A DNA stretch of 64,000 bases from Thermoanaerobacterium thermosaccharolyticum DSM 571. GTDB lineage: Bacteria; Bacillota; Thermoanaerobacteria; Thermoanaerobacterales; Thermoanaerobacteraceae. Position numbers and translations under genes: made by a program. This document shows, one piece after another, positions 45,369-55,462 of the stretch. The stretch's first letter is position 1. Every line of letters starts with the position of its first letter. The notes beneath the pieces are model-generated. The model was not told the DNA's origin, did no database searches, and saw only the letters and a list, made by a program, of their open reading frames with translations. The DNA is taken from positions 664,001 through 728,000 of the forward strand of contig NC_014410.1 in assembly GCF_000145615.1 (NCBI RefSeq). The letters run 5' to 3'.

Positions 45369-46111
45369 GTGAAATAAATGTAGCTAAAGAAACAATAAAA
45401 CTTTATGCCAAACAGCTGAAACTGCCTACTTTTGCACAATACACAAGTATTATTAAACGCATGGATAGCAATATGGGATATGAGGAATTTCTCATAGAAT
45501 TAATGAAAAAAGAAGTAGCTTCCAGGCAAGAAAATCAGCAAAAGCGTCGCATACACAAAGCGGGATTTCCTTACCTGAAAACCCTTGACGAATTTGATTA
45601 TACCAGACTCAAATACGTCGAACAAGCCTTTATATGGGAACTTGCCACATGTGAATTTATATCCAAGCGTCAAAATGTCATTATGATAGGAAACACTGGC
45701 ACAGGCAAAACTCATATTTCAATAGGCTTAGGGCTAAAGGCTTGTAAAGAGGGGCATAACGTAAAATTCTATACCGTTGCAAATCTTGTAACAGAACTTA
45801 CAGAAGCACAAGAGTACAAAAAGCTTCTAAAACTTGAAAAACAGCTAGAAAAAGTGGACCTGTTAATTCTAGATGAACTATCATATCTATGTTTTAATAG
45901 GAACCAAGCTGATTTATTATTCAGGATAATTTCGGATCGTAGTGAAAAAGGAAGTGTAATAGTATCTACGAACCTTGAATTTTCAAGATGGACAGAAATG
46001 TTTGAGAATACTACTATGGTTGCAGCATTAGTAGATCGTCTAACCTTCCGTTCACATGTATTAAATATGAATGGAGAATCTTTCAGGCGTGATAATTCGC
46101 AAATAGAGTAG
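45365..46111 (+). CDS. istB: IS21 helper ATPase IstB
   Basis: 248-residue AAA+ regulator of the DnaC type that assembles on target DNA and activates IstA. Walker A is GNTGTGKTH (about residues 109-117) and Walker B LLILDELSY (about 168-176). Start ATG overlaps the istA stop. The segment 46112-46304 contains only the right-end repeats of the element. Confidence 0.94.
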   Translation: MSEINVAKETIKLYAKQLKLPTFAQYTSIIKRMDSNMGYEEFLIELMKKEVASRQENQQKRRIHKAGFPYLKTLDEFDYTRLKYVEQAFIWELATCEFISKRQNVIMIGNTGTGKTHISIGLGLKACKEGHNVKFYTVANLVTELTEAQEYKKLLKLEKQLEKVDLLILDELSYLCFNRNQADLLFRIISDRSEKGSVIVSTNLEFSRWTEMFENTTMVAALVDRLTFRSHVLNMNGESFRRDNSQIE

Positions 46112-46614
46112 ATTATTATCCGCTCAGATGGTCACTTTGCAAATACCGATTTTAGTAATTATTTTTAAAAGAACACGTATCAACCATGGGAAAAGTCCTT
46201 TAGTAATGGCTCAAAAATTCATTAGCACATGGATCACTTTTTCAATAGCAAAAGTGGTTCAAAAATTCATTAGCATGTGGCTCAAATTTCTATTGACATT
46301 CACAATGTAAATTTAGCTTTTCATTGTAAATTGTAACTAAAAATCATCGTATAAGTATCAAATGATTATGTGAATTTTAAGTGATAAAAATGTTTTTGAA
46401 TTAAGCATAAACGTTTTAATGTGGTAAAATATATATAAGGGAATTATATAGGGAAAAATAGAATATAATGATGCAATGTTGAACAATGTCTAAAGTAGTA
46501 TTTATTATGAAACAATATTACATATCTGTGAGATTTGATGCATAAGTAAGATTATCTTTCAATTATTGTAAAAAGAAAAATAAATAAAATAAATATCAGA
46601 GGTGCGGTATTTAT

Positions 46615-47502
46615 ATGGAGTATAAATATGAATTAATTAAAAATGATGATAATTTACCTATAAAAATAATATTTCATACATCTGATGATGCACAATTAGT
46701 ACCAAGACATTGGCATGAAAGCATAGAAATATCGTATGTGTTATCTGGTAAAATTGATGATATCTATATTGATGGTATTCATTATACTTCAGAACAAGGA
46801 GATATTGTTTTAATTAACTCCAATGCTATACATTCTTTTTCTGTTGTTCAAGGAAAGAATCGCAAGGCAGTTACTTTTTTTATTTCATATGAGTTTCTAA
46901 AAACAAATTATCCCGATATAGATCAAATTGCATTTGATTGTGTTTCAATTGACCAGAATGATGAACATAAAATAAAAATATTCAATGAGTTGCGTGAAAA
47001 TTTGGATTCCATAATAAGAGCGTTCTCAAATTTACGAGACGATTCATTAGCACATATAAAAGTTATAGGGTTGTCTTATGAATTAATTTATCTTTTGTTG
47101 AAAAATTTTAAAATAAGCAAAAAAAGCTTTGGAGAAATCAAAACGAAAAAATACTTAGATCGATTAACTGAAATTACAAATTATATAAAGGAAAATTACA
47201 GTCAGGATTTATCAATAGATATAATTTCTGCAAAGTTTAATTTATCTCCAGAATATCTTTCACGTTTCTTTAAAAAGTACATGGGCATGACAATACATAA
47301 TTATATAAATACCGTTCGTCTAGAAAAATCTTATCGTGATTTGATGAATACTGATCAATCTATTACAGAAATAGCATTAGAGCATGGTTTCCCAAATGAA
47401 AAATCCTTTAATAAGGTGTTCAAGACTTTTTATAATATTACTCCAAATCAATATAGAAAAAAGATTAAAGCTTTAAAATCTGTGATAAAAACAGAAAACT
47501 AG
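46615..47502 (+). CDS. AraC-family transcriptional regulator
   Basis: 295 residues. N-terminal cupin-like sensor (about 20-90, RHWHESIEISYVLSG, YTSEQGDIVLINSNAIHSF) and C-terminal double helix-turn-helix (about 190-290, NFSQ-like region with FNLSPEYLSRFFKKYMGMT, then ITEIALEHGFPNEKSFNKVF). The start follows GAGGTG. It is the first gene of a carbohydrate unit and probably activates the symporter-esterase-GH3 genes behind it. The gap before it (46312-46614) is AT-rich DNA between the IS21 right end and this gene, with no ORF or clear promoter. Confidence 0.88.
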   Translation: MEYKYELIKNDDNLPIKIIFHTSDDAQLVPRHWHESIEISYVLSGKIDDIYIDGIHYTSEQGDIVLINSNAIHSFSVVQGKNRKAVTFFISYEFLKTNYPDIDQIAFDCVSIDQNDEHKIKIFNELRENLDSIIRAFSNLRDDSLAHIKVIGLSYELIYLLLKNFKISKKSFGEIKTKKYLDRLTEITNYIKENYSQDLSIDIISAKFNLSPEYLSRFFKKYMGMTIHNYINTVRLEKSYRDLMNTDQSITEIALEHGFPNEKSFNKVFKTFYNITPNQYRKKIKALKSVIKTEN

Positions 47503-47608
47503 TTTGTATTTTTGGAATAATTGGTCCCCAGAATTTGTATTTTTTGCAAATCAAAAATTGACTGTTGATAAATCAAAATTGAACTTGTTGTGTGTTTTGA
47601 TTTCAATT

Positions 47609-47654
47609 AAAATTTATATGTAAGCGTTTTAAAAAGCGATTACATATAAATTTT
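47609..47654. promoter_or_regulatory. 46-bp palindrome before the GPH symporter, cre-like halves
   Basis: Perfect 15-base arms AAAATTTATATGTAA and TTACATATAAATTTT enclose 16 bp. Read from each side the element contains ATGTAAGCGTTTTAA and ATGTAATCGCTTTTT, each 14 of 15 against the CcpA cre consensus WTGNAANCGNWNNCW. It ends right at the ribosome site of the symporter gene. It could be an operator for CcpA, a LacI-type protein or the local AraC protein, or an RNA hairpin controlling translation. Confidence 0.6.
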
Positions 47655-47670
47655 AGGAAAGGGGACCTTT

Positions 47671-49020
47671 ATGAAAAATTTTGAAACAACTTGGAAAGAA
47701 AGGATCAGTTATGGGCTTAGTGACACTGCTTCTAATTTAGTTTATCAGATGATTACCACTTATTTAATGTTTTTTTACACTGATGTTTTTGGAATAAGTG
47801 CTGCAGCTGTCGGAACACTTTTTTTAGTAGCAAGGATCATCGACGCATTTGATGGACCATTTTTTGGCATTCTAATAGATCATACAAATACAAAGTGGGG
47901 AAAATGCAGACCATACTTTCTTTGGTTATCAATTCCATATGGAGTATTAGCAATACTAGCATTTACGACTCCAAGTTTTAATGCTTCTGGTAAATTAATT
48001 TATGCTTATGTTACATATATTCTTTTAGGAATTATCTACTCTGGAATTAATATACCAATTACATCAATTTTACCGAGTTTAACAGATAATTTAGAAGAAA
48101 GAAATATATTGGTTAGTACCAGAATGATTTTAGCTACAGTTGGTGCTACGATTGTCAGTGTAGGAACGTTGCCTCTAGTTAAAGTATTCGGCAATGGTAA
48201 TCAGCAAAAAGGCTTTATGATGACTATGACTTTGTTTGCTGTGTTAGCTGTTATATTATTCCTAGTAACCTTTTTCAATACTAGAGAAAAAGTAAACGAA
48301 GCAAAAGATCAATCAATTACTTTAAAAGAAGAACTAAAAGCATTGAAAGGAAATACTCCTTGGTTTATACTTTTCTTTGTAGCTTTTATAAATTTCATAG
48401 CTTTTATAATGAAAGCTCAAACGACAGTTTATTATTTGACATATAATTTAAAGATGCCTAACTTAATCAGTATAGCTTTAGGATTAGGCTCACTGAATGT
48501 TGTTTCATTACTTATCATGCCATTTTTAGCAAAGAAAATAGGAAAAAGAAATGTCATGATTACGGGATTTACTTTTTCAATATTAGCACAATTTATATTG
48601 TATTTATCATCATTGACATCAAGTGCATTTATATTTTTAGTAGGCACTGTAATTGCAGCTTTTGGAAATGGATTTGTTATGGGAGCAATGTTTTCTATGA
48701 CAGCAGATACAGTTGACTACGGTGAGTGGAAATCGGGTGTTAGAGCTCAAGGACTTCTTTCAGCTACACCAGCTTTTGGGGTCAAAGCAGGAATGGGAAT
48801 AGGTGGGGCTTTAGCAGGTTGGATATTATCAATTGGTAAATATGTTCCAGATCATCCGCAAACCTTATCCGCATTAAAAGCGATAGAAATTAACTTTATT
48901 TGGCTACCGTTAATTGGTTTTATTATCAGTGCTGTATTACTTCTATTCTATAATTTAGATAAACAACAAGAACAGATGACTAAAGAATTAAATGAAAGAA
49001 GAGCTAAGTTAAGCGCATGA
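47671..49020 (+). CDS. GPH-family sugar:cation symporter
   Basis: 449 residues with about 12 membrane segments, of the glycoside-pentoside-hexuronide family (XynP/YicJ type). Family features are RIIDAFDGPFFGILIDHT near residue 50 and WGKCRPYFLW near 74, and the cytoplasmic loop between helices 6 and 7 (ARTREKVNEAKDQ-like region at about 205-225). Start follows AGGAAAGGGG. With an esterase and a GH3 enzyme behind it, the cargo is probably a beta-xyloside or beta-glucoside, perhaps acylated. Confidence 0.9.
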   Translation: MKNFETTWKERISYGLSDTASNLVYQMITTYLMFFYTDVFGISAAAVGTLFLVARIIDAFDGPFFGILIDHTNTKWGKCRPYFLWLSIPYGVLAILAFTTPSFNASGKLIYAYVTYILLGIIYSGINIPITSILPSLTDNLEERNILVSTRMILATVGATIVSVGTLPLVKVFGNGNQQKGFMMTMTLFAVLAVILFLVTFFNTREKVNEAKDQSITLKEELKALKGNTPWFILFFVAFINFIAFIMKAQTTVYYLTYNLKMPNLISIALGLGSLNVVSLLIMPFLAKKIGKRNVMITGFTFSILAQFILYLSSLTSSAFIFLVGTVIAAFGNGFVMGAMFSMTADTVDYGEWKSGVRAQGLLSATPAFGVKAGMGIGGALAGWILSIGKYVPDHPQTLSALKAIEINFIWLPLIGFIISAVLLLFYNLDKQQEQMTKELNERRAKLSA

Positions 49021-49053
49021 TCATGATTCAAAATAATGAAAGGAGTGAATAGT

Positions 49054-50163
49054 ATGTGTAAAGATTACGATCAGTTAGTTAAATTAATAGAAAAAGGATA
49101 TGTGCAACATGAAAATGGTTTGGAATTTGTGGTGAAGAACATCCCCGGAGAGGAGAATACTGAGGGTAAACTTGATCCAAGGGTATTTCAAATATTAAAT
49201 GAGCAATATAAAAAACAAAGAACAGATGAAATGCCTGATCTTAGTCAACTTGAGATAAAAGATATTCCTGTTGAAATGTTAAGGAATCAAATGGGTTGGA
49301 ATAATAGAGATATTACTAAGATAGAGATAAAAACAAGTGATGAGTTAATTGATGGAAAATACGGAACTATTCCAATCAAAATTTACTCACCGCAGAGTAA
49401 TACACATTTACCGGCAATTGTATATTTTCATGGGGGAGGTTTCTTTGGTGGCACCGTTAAAGTGGTAGAAAATCCATGTAAAGCATTAGCGGAAAGAGCA
49501 AATGCAGTGGTTATATCTGTTGACTATCGCTTAGCACCAGAAAATCCTTATCCGGCTGGATTAACGGATTGCTTTGATTCTGTAAAATGGGTATATAAGT
49601 ATGGTGAAAAGTATAATATTGATTCAACTAAAATTGCGGTTTCAGGGGATAGCGCTGGTGCAAACTTTGCAACTGTTTGTGCCATGATGGATAGGGATTT
49701 AAAAACTAATATGATTAAATTTCAAGCATTAATTTATCCAACAGTTAACATGGCAGCAGTTGATACCGAAGAATATAAGTGGTCTCTTGATCAATACAAT
49801 ATTACTGATGAACATAGAAAATTAATAATGGCAGGATTAGAAGGCATGAAAAATTCACAGCCACTGGTGAAAAAACTTTATTTACAAAATAATGAAGATG
49901 CAACACATCCGTATATATCTCCTATTTTTGCTGAAAGCTTAAAAGGAATGCCAGAGACTCTAATTTTTACAGCCGAATTTGATTATTTACGGTTGGAAGC
50001 TGAAGCATATGGGAGAAAGCTTGCTAAATTTGGTGTTAAAACAAAAATTATACAATACAAAGGAATGGATCATGCATTTATAGATAAACTCGGTATTTAT
50101 CCTCAAGCAGAGGATTGTATAAATGAAATCGCAAAAGGAATAAAAAGTTTGTTTAAAAACTAA
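49054..50163 (+). CDS. Alpha/beta-hydrolase esterase (HSL type)
   Basis: 369-residue hormone-sensitive-lipase family esterase, no signal peptide. Oxyanion motif YFHGGGFFGGT is near residue 125, nucleophile Ser in SGDSAGANFA near 198, and the Asp/His partners in FTAEFDYLRLEAEAYG and GMDHAFID. It could deacylate sugars imported by the adjacent symporter, for example acetylated or feruloylated xylosides. ATG 49054 follows AAAGGAGTG and is preferred to the frame from 49036. Confidence 0.87.
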   Translation: MCKDYDQLVKLIEKGYVQHENGLEFVVKNIPGEENTEGKLDPRVFQILNEQYKKQRTDEMPDLSQLEIKDIPVEMLRNQMGWNNRDITKIEIKTSDELIDGKYGTIPIKIYSPQSNTHLPAIVYFHGGGFFGGTVKVVENPCKALAERANAVVISVDYRLAPENPYPAGLTDCFDSVKWVYKYGEKYNIDSTKIAVSGDSAGANFATVCAMMDRDLKTNMIKFQALIYPTVNMAAVDTEEYKWSLDQYNITDEHRKLIMAGLEGMKNSQPLVKKLYLQNNEDATHPYISPIFAESLKGMPETLIFTAEFDYLRLEAEAYGRKLAKFGVKTKIIQYKGMDHAFIDKLGIYPQAEDCINEIAKGIKSLFKN

Positions 50164-50170
50164 ATTAATA

Positions 50171-50217
50171 AATCATCCAAGGAGAATTTTATTCGAATAA
50201 ATTCTCCTTGAATGATT
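50171..50217 (+). promoter_or_regulatory. Long intercistronic hairpin before the GH3 gene
   Basis: AATCAT-C-CAAGGAGAATTT pairs with AAATTCTCCTTG-A-ATGATT around a short loop. No U-run follows, and GAGGAGG of the GH3 gene comes 30 bases later, so it is more likely a processing or stability element than a full terminator. Confidence 0.5.
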
Positions 50218-50257
50218 TAAATGTATTAAAGTACTTTAAAAATTGAGGAGGTTTAAA

Positions 50258-52582
50258 ATGAAAAAAGATATCAAAAAGCTCATTTCAGAGATGACATTAG
50301 AAGAAAAAGCAAGTTTATGCTCAGGATTAAATCTTTGGCAAACTAAGCCAATAGAAAGATTAGGGATTCCATCAATAACGATGACTGATGGACCACACGG
50401 TTTGAGAAAAGCAAAAAAATCAGACAATCTTGGACTTGATGACAGTGTGCCAGCAACTTGCTTTCCATCAGGTAGTGCTCTTGCAGCATCTTGGGATAGA
50501 GATTTAATTAAAAAAGTTGGTGAGGCCATCGGAGAAGAATGTATAGCAGAAGATGTTCATATATTGCTTGGACCTGCTATCAATATAAAACGATCTCCAC
50601 TTTGCGGCCGTAACTTTGAATATCTATCAGAAGATCCATATTTAATATCTGAATTAGCTGCAAACTATATAAAAGGAGTCCAATCAAAAGGTGTTGGAAC
50701 ATCTATAAAACATTACGCAGCCAACAATCAAGAAGACTATAGAATGACTGTAGATGTAAAAGTAAATGAAAGAGCATTACGTGAAATTTACTTAACAGGA
50801 TTTGAAGGAGCTATAAAGCAGTCACAACCATGGACAGTTATGGCATCATATAACAAAGTAAATGGAGTATACGCAACAGAAAATGAGCACCTGATAAATG
50901 AAATACTTAGAAACGAATGGAAGTTTGACGGAATAGTCATATCAGATTGGGGAGCAGTCAACGATAGAGTCGCAGCATTAAAAGCGGGATTAGATATAGA
51001 GATGCCAGGAAGTGGAGGTGAAGAAGACAAAAAAATAGTTGAAGCCGTAAAAAAAGGTCAAATATCAGAAGAGTATTTAAACTCAGCAGTTGAACGGATT
51101 TTAAATATAATCTTTAAAGCATATGAAAATAAAAAGAAAAACCAAAACTATGATGCAGAAAAACATCATCAATTAGCTCGTCAAGTCGCATCAGAATGTA
51201 TGGTACTATTAAAAAATGAAGATGAAATACTTCCACTTAAAAAGCAAGGTAAAATTGCAATAATAGGAGAACTTGCCGTAAAACCAAGATATCAGGGTGG
51301 AGGAAGTTCACATATAGTACCAACTAAATTAGATATCCCATACGATAAAATAACAAAAATTGCAGGAAATAAAGCGGAGATAAAATATACACCAGGTTAT
51401 GAATTAGAAAAAGACGAAGTAAATAATAAATTAATTGAAGAAGCAGCATATATAGCAAAAAATTCAGATGTTGCCGTAATATTTGCAGGACTGCCAGATA
51501 GCTATGAATCAGAAGGATATGACAGAGAACACATGAGAATCCCAGAAAGCCACAATAAATTAATACAAGCAATTGCAGAGGTTCAGCCAAATGTTGTTGT
51601 CGTGCTTTGCAATGGATCACCAATAGAAATGCCATGGGTTCATCAAGTAAAAGGCATATTAGAAGCATATTTAGGAGGTCAAGCATCAGGAGGAGCAATT
51701 GCAGATATACTATTTGGTGAAAAAAATCCATGCGGAAAACTTGCAGAAACTTTTCCAAGAGAACTTAGAAACAATCCATCATATCTAAACTTTCCAGGAG
51801 AAAAAAACGTAGTAAACTATGGTGAAGGAATATTTGTAGGATACAGGTATTATGACACAAAAGGTGTCGAACCATTATTCCCATTTGGACACGGTTTAAG
51901 CTATACAACATTTGAATACACAGACATTTCTACAAACAAAAACAAAATAACAGAAGAAGAAACAATAGAAGTAAGAGTAAAAGTAAAAAATACTGGAAAA
52001 CGTGCTGGAAAAGAAATAATTCAATTATATGTTCGAGACATACAAAGCAGTGTTACTCGTCCACATAAAGAACTAAAAGGATTCCAAAAAATATATCTTG
52101 AACCAGGAGAAGAAAAAACAGTTGTCTTCAATTTAGATAAAAGATCATTTGCATATTATGATGTTGATTCAAAGGACTGGTACGTCGAAACAGGAGACTT
52201 TGAAATTTTAGTAGGAAGCTCATCAAAAAATATTTTATTAAAAACAGTCATTCATATAACATCTACTACATCAGTAAAAAAAGAATATACAAGGAATTCA
52301 ACAATAAACGATGTAATTACAAATCAATACGGTAGACAAATTATTTATAACATAATAAAGAGAATAAAGTCTGACACAAACGACTCACAAGACATGTTAA
52401 ATATATTAAAAAAACAGTTAGAGACAAACAGTCAAGAAATAAGCAGTTCATCTCAAAAAGACATGATGAATGCGTTTTTAAAAAATATGCCATTAAGAGC
52501 CTTGACTATCTTAAGCAATGGAATTTTTACTGAAGAAATGGTTAATGAAGTTGTTGACGGCTTAAATACAATTTCTAATTGA
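50258..52582 (+). CDS. GH3 beta-glycosidase (beta-glucosidase/xylosidase)
   Basis: 774-residue cytoplasmic GH3 enzyme. The (beta/alpha)8 domain has [13 protein letters not shown] and the nucleophile Asp in [13 protein letters not shown] (about residue 229); the alpha/beta sandwich has [15 protein letters not shown] and an acid/base region around [10 protein letters not shown]; a fibronectin-III-like domain (about 560-680) follows. A further C-terminal stretch of about 95 residues is helical. Start ATG follows GAGGAGG. It ends the operon with the AraC, GPH and esterase genes. Glucosidase or xylosidase activity cannot be separated by sequence alone. Confidence 0.9.
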   Translation: MKKDIKKLISEMTLEEKASLCSGLNLWQTKPIERLGIPSITMTDGPHGLRKAKKSDNLGLDDSVPATCFPSGSALAASWDRDLIKKVGEAIGEECIAEDVHILLGPAINIKRSPLCGRNFEYLSEDPYLISELAANYIKGVQSKGVGTSIKHYAANNQEDYRMTVDVKVNERALREIYLTGFEGAIKQSQPWTVMASYNKVNGVYATENEHLINEILRNEWKFDGIVISDWGAVNDRVAALKAGLDIEMPGSGGEEDKKIVEAVKKGQISEEYLNSAVERILNIIFKAYENKKKNQNYDAEKHHQLARQVASECMVLLKNEDEILPLKKQGKIAIIGELAVKPRYQGGGSSHIVPTKLDIPYDKITKIAGNKAEIKYTPGYELEKDEVNNKLIEEAAYIAKNSDVAVIFAGLPDSYESEGYDREHMRIPESHNKLIQAIAEVQPNVVVVLCNGSPIEMPWVHQVKGILEAYLGGQASGGAIADILFGEKNPCGKLAETFPRELRNNPSYLNFPGEKNVVNYGEGIFVGYRYYDTKGVEPLFPFGHGLSYTTFEYTDISTNKNKITEEETIEVRVKVKNTGKRAGKEIIQLYVRDIQSSVTRPHKELKGFQKIYLEPGEEKTVVFNLDKRSFAYYDVDSKDWYVETGDFEILVGSSSKNILLKTVIHITSTTSVKKEYTRNSTINDVITNQYGRQIIYNIIKRIKSDTNDSQDMLNILKKQLETNSQEISSSSQKDMMNAFLKNMPLRALTILSNGIFTEEMVNEVVDGLNTISN

Positions 52583-52587
52583 TAAAG

Positions 52588-52658
52588 TAAAAACTATACG
52601 ATTGCAAAGCTTTGTATAATAAAAAAGTTGCATAGGCTTTGCTAACGTATAGTTTTAT
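52588..52658 (+). terminator. Terminator with two nested stems after GH3
   Basis: Outer arms AAAACTATACG and CGTATAGTTTT and inner arms GCAAAGC and GCTTTGC form one long hairpin, followed by ATTATTT. Confidence 0.75.
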
Positions 52659-52698
52659 TATTTACATATTTCGTAAAGTTATTAGTATGACATGGTGC

Positions 52699-52752
52699 AT
52701 ACTTCAATTTTATCATTGAAAATTCTCAGTATACCATTTATAATTGAAGTAT
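52699..52752. repeat. Inverted repeat before the DUF624 gene
   Basis: ATACTTCAATT (52699-52709) and AATTGAAGTAT (52742-52752) are perfect 11-base arms 32 bp apart, in the leader just before the DUF624 ribosome site. Could be paired operators or an RNA stem. Confidence 0.45.
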
Positions 52753-52776
52753 AGACTGATATAGGAGAGGTAAACG

Positions 52777-53499
52777 ATGTTTGGAAATTTTTTTAATAAA
52801 ATGTACTACGGCGACCCACATAGACCTGATTTAAAAGCTGACGATATCCCTAAGAAGGGTATTTCTTTGTTTTTTGATATTTTAAAGAACAATTTTTGGC
52901 AACTTATAAGTCTTAATTTATTGCTTATTATATCGTGCATACCTATAGTGACTATTGGCCCTGCTTTGGCAGGATTCAATAATGTGCTTAGAAATCACAC
53001 TCTTAACAGAAATGTGTGGCTTTGGAATGATTTCAAAGATGGGTTTATTAAAAATTTTAAGCAGAGTTTTGTTATAACTTTGATAAATGGGATAGCGGCT
53101 ATCATTCTTATAAATAATTATAAGATATATTCGTCTTACAGCACAGGCTTTATAAAAATTGCAGGGACTTATATTACGATTTTTATTGGCTTTATACTTG
53201 TTCTGATGAATGTTTATATTTATCCATTGATGGTTACGTATGATCTGAAAATTAAGCACATTTATAAAAATGCTTTAATATTTTCTATAATTAAACTGCC
53301 TCAGACCATTGGAATGGTGCTTTTAAGCTTAATTTTAATTGCTATATGCATTTTATTTGCTTTTATACCACTTTTATTGATAGGCTTAAGTTTGGTTGGT
53401 CTTGCCATTAACGTATATGATAGAGGTGTATTTGAAAAATATATTGATAGTAGAGTTAATGAGCAAAATAAAGAAACGGATGACAAAGCCGATAAGTAA
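52777..53499 (+). CDS. DUF624/YesL-type membrane protein
   Basis: 240 residues with about five membrane segments (for example LISLNLLLIISCIPIVTIGPA and IKIAGTYITIFIGFILVLMN). Family members are often encoded with sugar ABC importers and are of unknown function. Here a lone binding-protein gene follows after about 120 bp, without permease genes. Start ATG follows TAGGAGAGG. Confidence 0.83.
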   Translation: MFGNFFNKMYYGDPHRPDLKADDIPKKGISLFFDILKNNFWQLISLNLLLIISCIPIVTIGPALAGFNNVLRNHTLNRNVWLWNDFKDGFIKNFKQSFVITLINGIAAIILINNYKIYSSYSTGFIKIAGTYITIFIGFILVLMNVYIYPLMVTYDLKIKHIYKNALIFSIIKLPQTIGMVLLSLILIAICILFAFIPLLLIGLSLVGLAINVYDRGVFEKYIDSRVNEQNKETDDKADK

Positions 53500-53622
53500 A
53501 AATTTATTATATAAGACTTTCTATATTGACTAGTTAAAAAAAGAGATAGATGAGAATTAATAAAAATAAAGAGTGATACAGAATGGTTTACGTGAATATA
53601 GATAGAGTAAGAGGTGGATTTT

Positions 53623-54906
53623 ATGAAAAAACCTTTTACTCTTTTTTTGATATTATTGATAATAATGTTTTTATTGTCCTGGCCTTACTATATGTATTTG
53701 CATGATACTGGTAAAATAGATTTTTCGCCAATTGAGGAGGAAGACTATAGAGGAATAATCACATTTTGGGATTTTCCACATCAATCATCTGATGATCCAA
53801 CAGGTTATAATTTTATTAAGAAAAAAATACAAGATTTTGAATACTACCATCCTGGAGTTATAATAGAATTTGAGCCATTAAAAAATAGCGATGGATATGA
53901 AAGGGTTAGTGATATAGGTAGTGACAATAAACCTGATATAGTTCCGATTACTTCAGATAGCCCGCTAATTTATGATGGCAAACTAGAACCTCTTAATAAG
54001 TATATAGACAGAAATTATAAGGATTCTCTAAAGGAGCAGGTGCTGGATTCATTTACATATAAAGGCAGCATCTATGGCCTTCCGCTAGGTATGTACAGCA
54101 GTGTCATGTTTATAAATAAAGATTTATTTAGCGAGAAAGAAATTGAGGTTCCACAGGACGGCGAATGGACATATGATGAATTTTTAGAAGATATGACGAA
54201 ATTGACGTATCAAATGGGTAAAAAGGAAAAGAAAAGTTACTATGGCCTATCAATGTACATTGAAGGAAGTTATAATCTTTGGGGCATATTGATGTCAGAC
54301 GGTGCAAATATCGTCAATGATAAAGGCTTAGTATCATTTGAAGGTCCGCAGGCTGAATCTGGACTCAAAAAATTGATTGAATTAAGCGAAAAGGGTGTAA
54401 TAGATCCAGTTTCATACGGTGATGATTACAACAAAGTATGGGATAGCTTTACAGTTCTTAAGGAGAGTGCTGTTTTAATCGATGAAAGCTACAAGATACA
54501 GTACCTTAAATATCTTCAAAATAAAAATAAACTTTTTGATTTTGATGTTGCACTATATCCGGAAGGGGATAGCGATGTTCCTCTTACACTGTCTCCAAAA
54601 GTCTATGGATATGGCGTAACAAAACAAATCGATAAAAAGAAATTGGAAATGGCATATAAGTTTGTAAAGTTTATTACAGATTCTCAAGAAAGCGTAGAAA
54701 AGATAGGATATATTCCTGTTAAAAAAAGCATCGCTTTAAATGATGAACTCATGAAAAAAATTGATAAAGCTATCAAATACACAGATTATCCGCCACCAAA
54801 TTGGCATGATAAAAACGTAAAAATAAATAAAGCAATAATAGATGGATTAATAAATAAGGAAAATGAAAAGAGGATATTGATTAGAATGCAAAAAATAATT
54901 AATTAG
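53623..54906 (+). CDS. Orphan sugar-binding protein (family 1), membrane-anchored
   Basis: 427 residues. An N-terminal hydrophobic segment (about 5-22) lacks a lipobox cysteine, so it is probably an uncleaved anchor rather than a lipoprotein. Family 1 binding-protein features are seen in DYRGIITFWDFPH, IYGLPLGMYSSVMFINKDLF and AYKFVKFITDSQESVEKIGY. No permease or ATPase genes are nearby, so it may pair with transporters elsewhere or act as a sensor. ATG 53623 follows AGAGGTGG. Its 3' end meets the converging YkoP-like gene with a 4-bp overlap. Confidence 0.8.
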   Translation: MKKPFTLFLILLIIMFLLSWPYYMYLHDTGKIDFSPIEEEDYRGIITFWDFPHQSSDDPTGYNFIKKKIQDFEYYHPGVIIEFEPLKNSDGYERVSDIGSDNKPDIVPITSDSPLIYDGKLEPLNKYIDRNYKDSLKEQVLDSFTYKGSIYGLPLGMYSSVMFINKDLFSEKEIEVPQDGEWTYDEFLEDMTKLTYQMGKKEKKSYYGLSMYIEGSYNLWGILMSDGANIVNDKGLVSFEGPQAESGLKKLIELSEKGVIDPVSYGDDYNKVWDSFTVLKESAVLIDESYKIQYLKYLQNKNKLFDFDVALYPEGDSDVPLTLSPKVYGYGVTKQIDKKKLEMAYKFVKFITDSQESVEKIGYIPVKKSIALNDELMKKIDKAIKYTDYPPPNWHDKNVKINKAIIDGLINKENEKRILIRMQKIIN

Positions 54907-55448
54907 TAGCGACTGTTAATTGTATTTTTTGTAATTAATACCATCTTTGATGTAAACTTATTATCCCGTAGCCGCTTAAACCCATCTGGATGAAATATAG
55001 CTAAAAGCAGCATTTCATAATGAGTAACTATGAATTTTTCTAAAGGCGATTTTATATCTCTGACTTCGAAGCCAAACATTTCAACGCCTTCATTGAATAG
55101 AGTGTAACCCATAAATACATTTACATCATCAAATTCATGGTGCTCATCTATGTAGGTTTTTAATGCCTTTATAGATTTTTTAAATCTTTTTAATGCTATT
55201 ATTCCAACGGCTATAGGTGAGCTGCTGCTGGATGTGATCTCTGTAAGGACTTTATTGTTTAAGTGCAGTTCACCAAATTTATCTCCATTGTTTAACACAG
55301 TTCCATCCTTAAGCAGGAGTTTCTCACCTTTGTATTTCTTGATTGCGATTCTGATTTCAGAATCGTGTCCTCCGACTGTGTGTATCCTATTCAGCTTTGC
55401 AAAAATAAATTCCCATAAAGACCAAAAGTATATAAATATTTTTTTCAT
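54903..55448 (-). CDS. YkoP-like protein
   Basis: 181 residues, soluble or peripherally bound, beginning FIYFWSLWEFIFAKLNRIH. It resembles the YkoP-type domain found beside polysaccharide deacetylases and glycosyltransferases in Firmicutes (RIAIKKYKGEKLLLKDGT, LHLNNKVL). It is the second gene of a minus-strand pair with the deacetylase, 14 bp apart. Function unknown. The resemblance is from memory. Confidence 0.6.
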   Translation of the reverse strand: MKKIFIYFWSLWEFIFAKLNRIHTVGGHDSEIRIAIKKYKGEKLLLKDGTVLNNGDKFGELHLNNKVLTEITSSSSSPIAVGIIALKRFKKSIKALKTYIDEHHEFDDVNVFMGYTLFNEGVEMFGFEVRDIKSPLEKFIVTHYEMLLLAIFHPDGFKRLRDNKFTSKMVLITKNTINSRY

Positions 55449-55462
55449 TTATAATACCCCAT

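Larger units (their letters stand above)
43773..46304 (+). mobile_element. Complete IS21-family element with 7-bp target duplication
   Basis: 2,532 bp from TGTATATG (43773) to TTCACA (46304). The 27-base ends, 43773-43799 and the complement of 46278-46304, agree at 20 positions and both end in GAGCCA. Further GAGCC/GATCCACTTTT repeats lie inside each end, as usual for IS21. The target duplication ATGTAAA occurs at 43766-43772 and at 46305-46311. Both transposition genes are intact, so the element may still be active. Confidence 0.9.

Noticed and set aside
46128-46310. 60-codon frame at the right end of IS21
   Set aside because: It consists of the terminal repeat arrays of the element (repeats of TTCATTAGCA), with no ribosome site.
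50171-50217. Hairpin after the esterase as a full terminator
   Set aside because: No U-run follows and the GH3 gene starts just behind it with no recognisable promoter, so read-through is likely.
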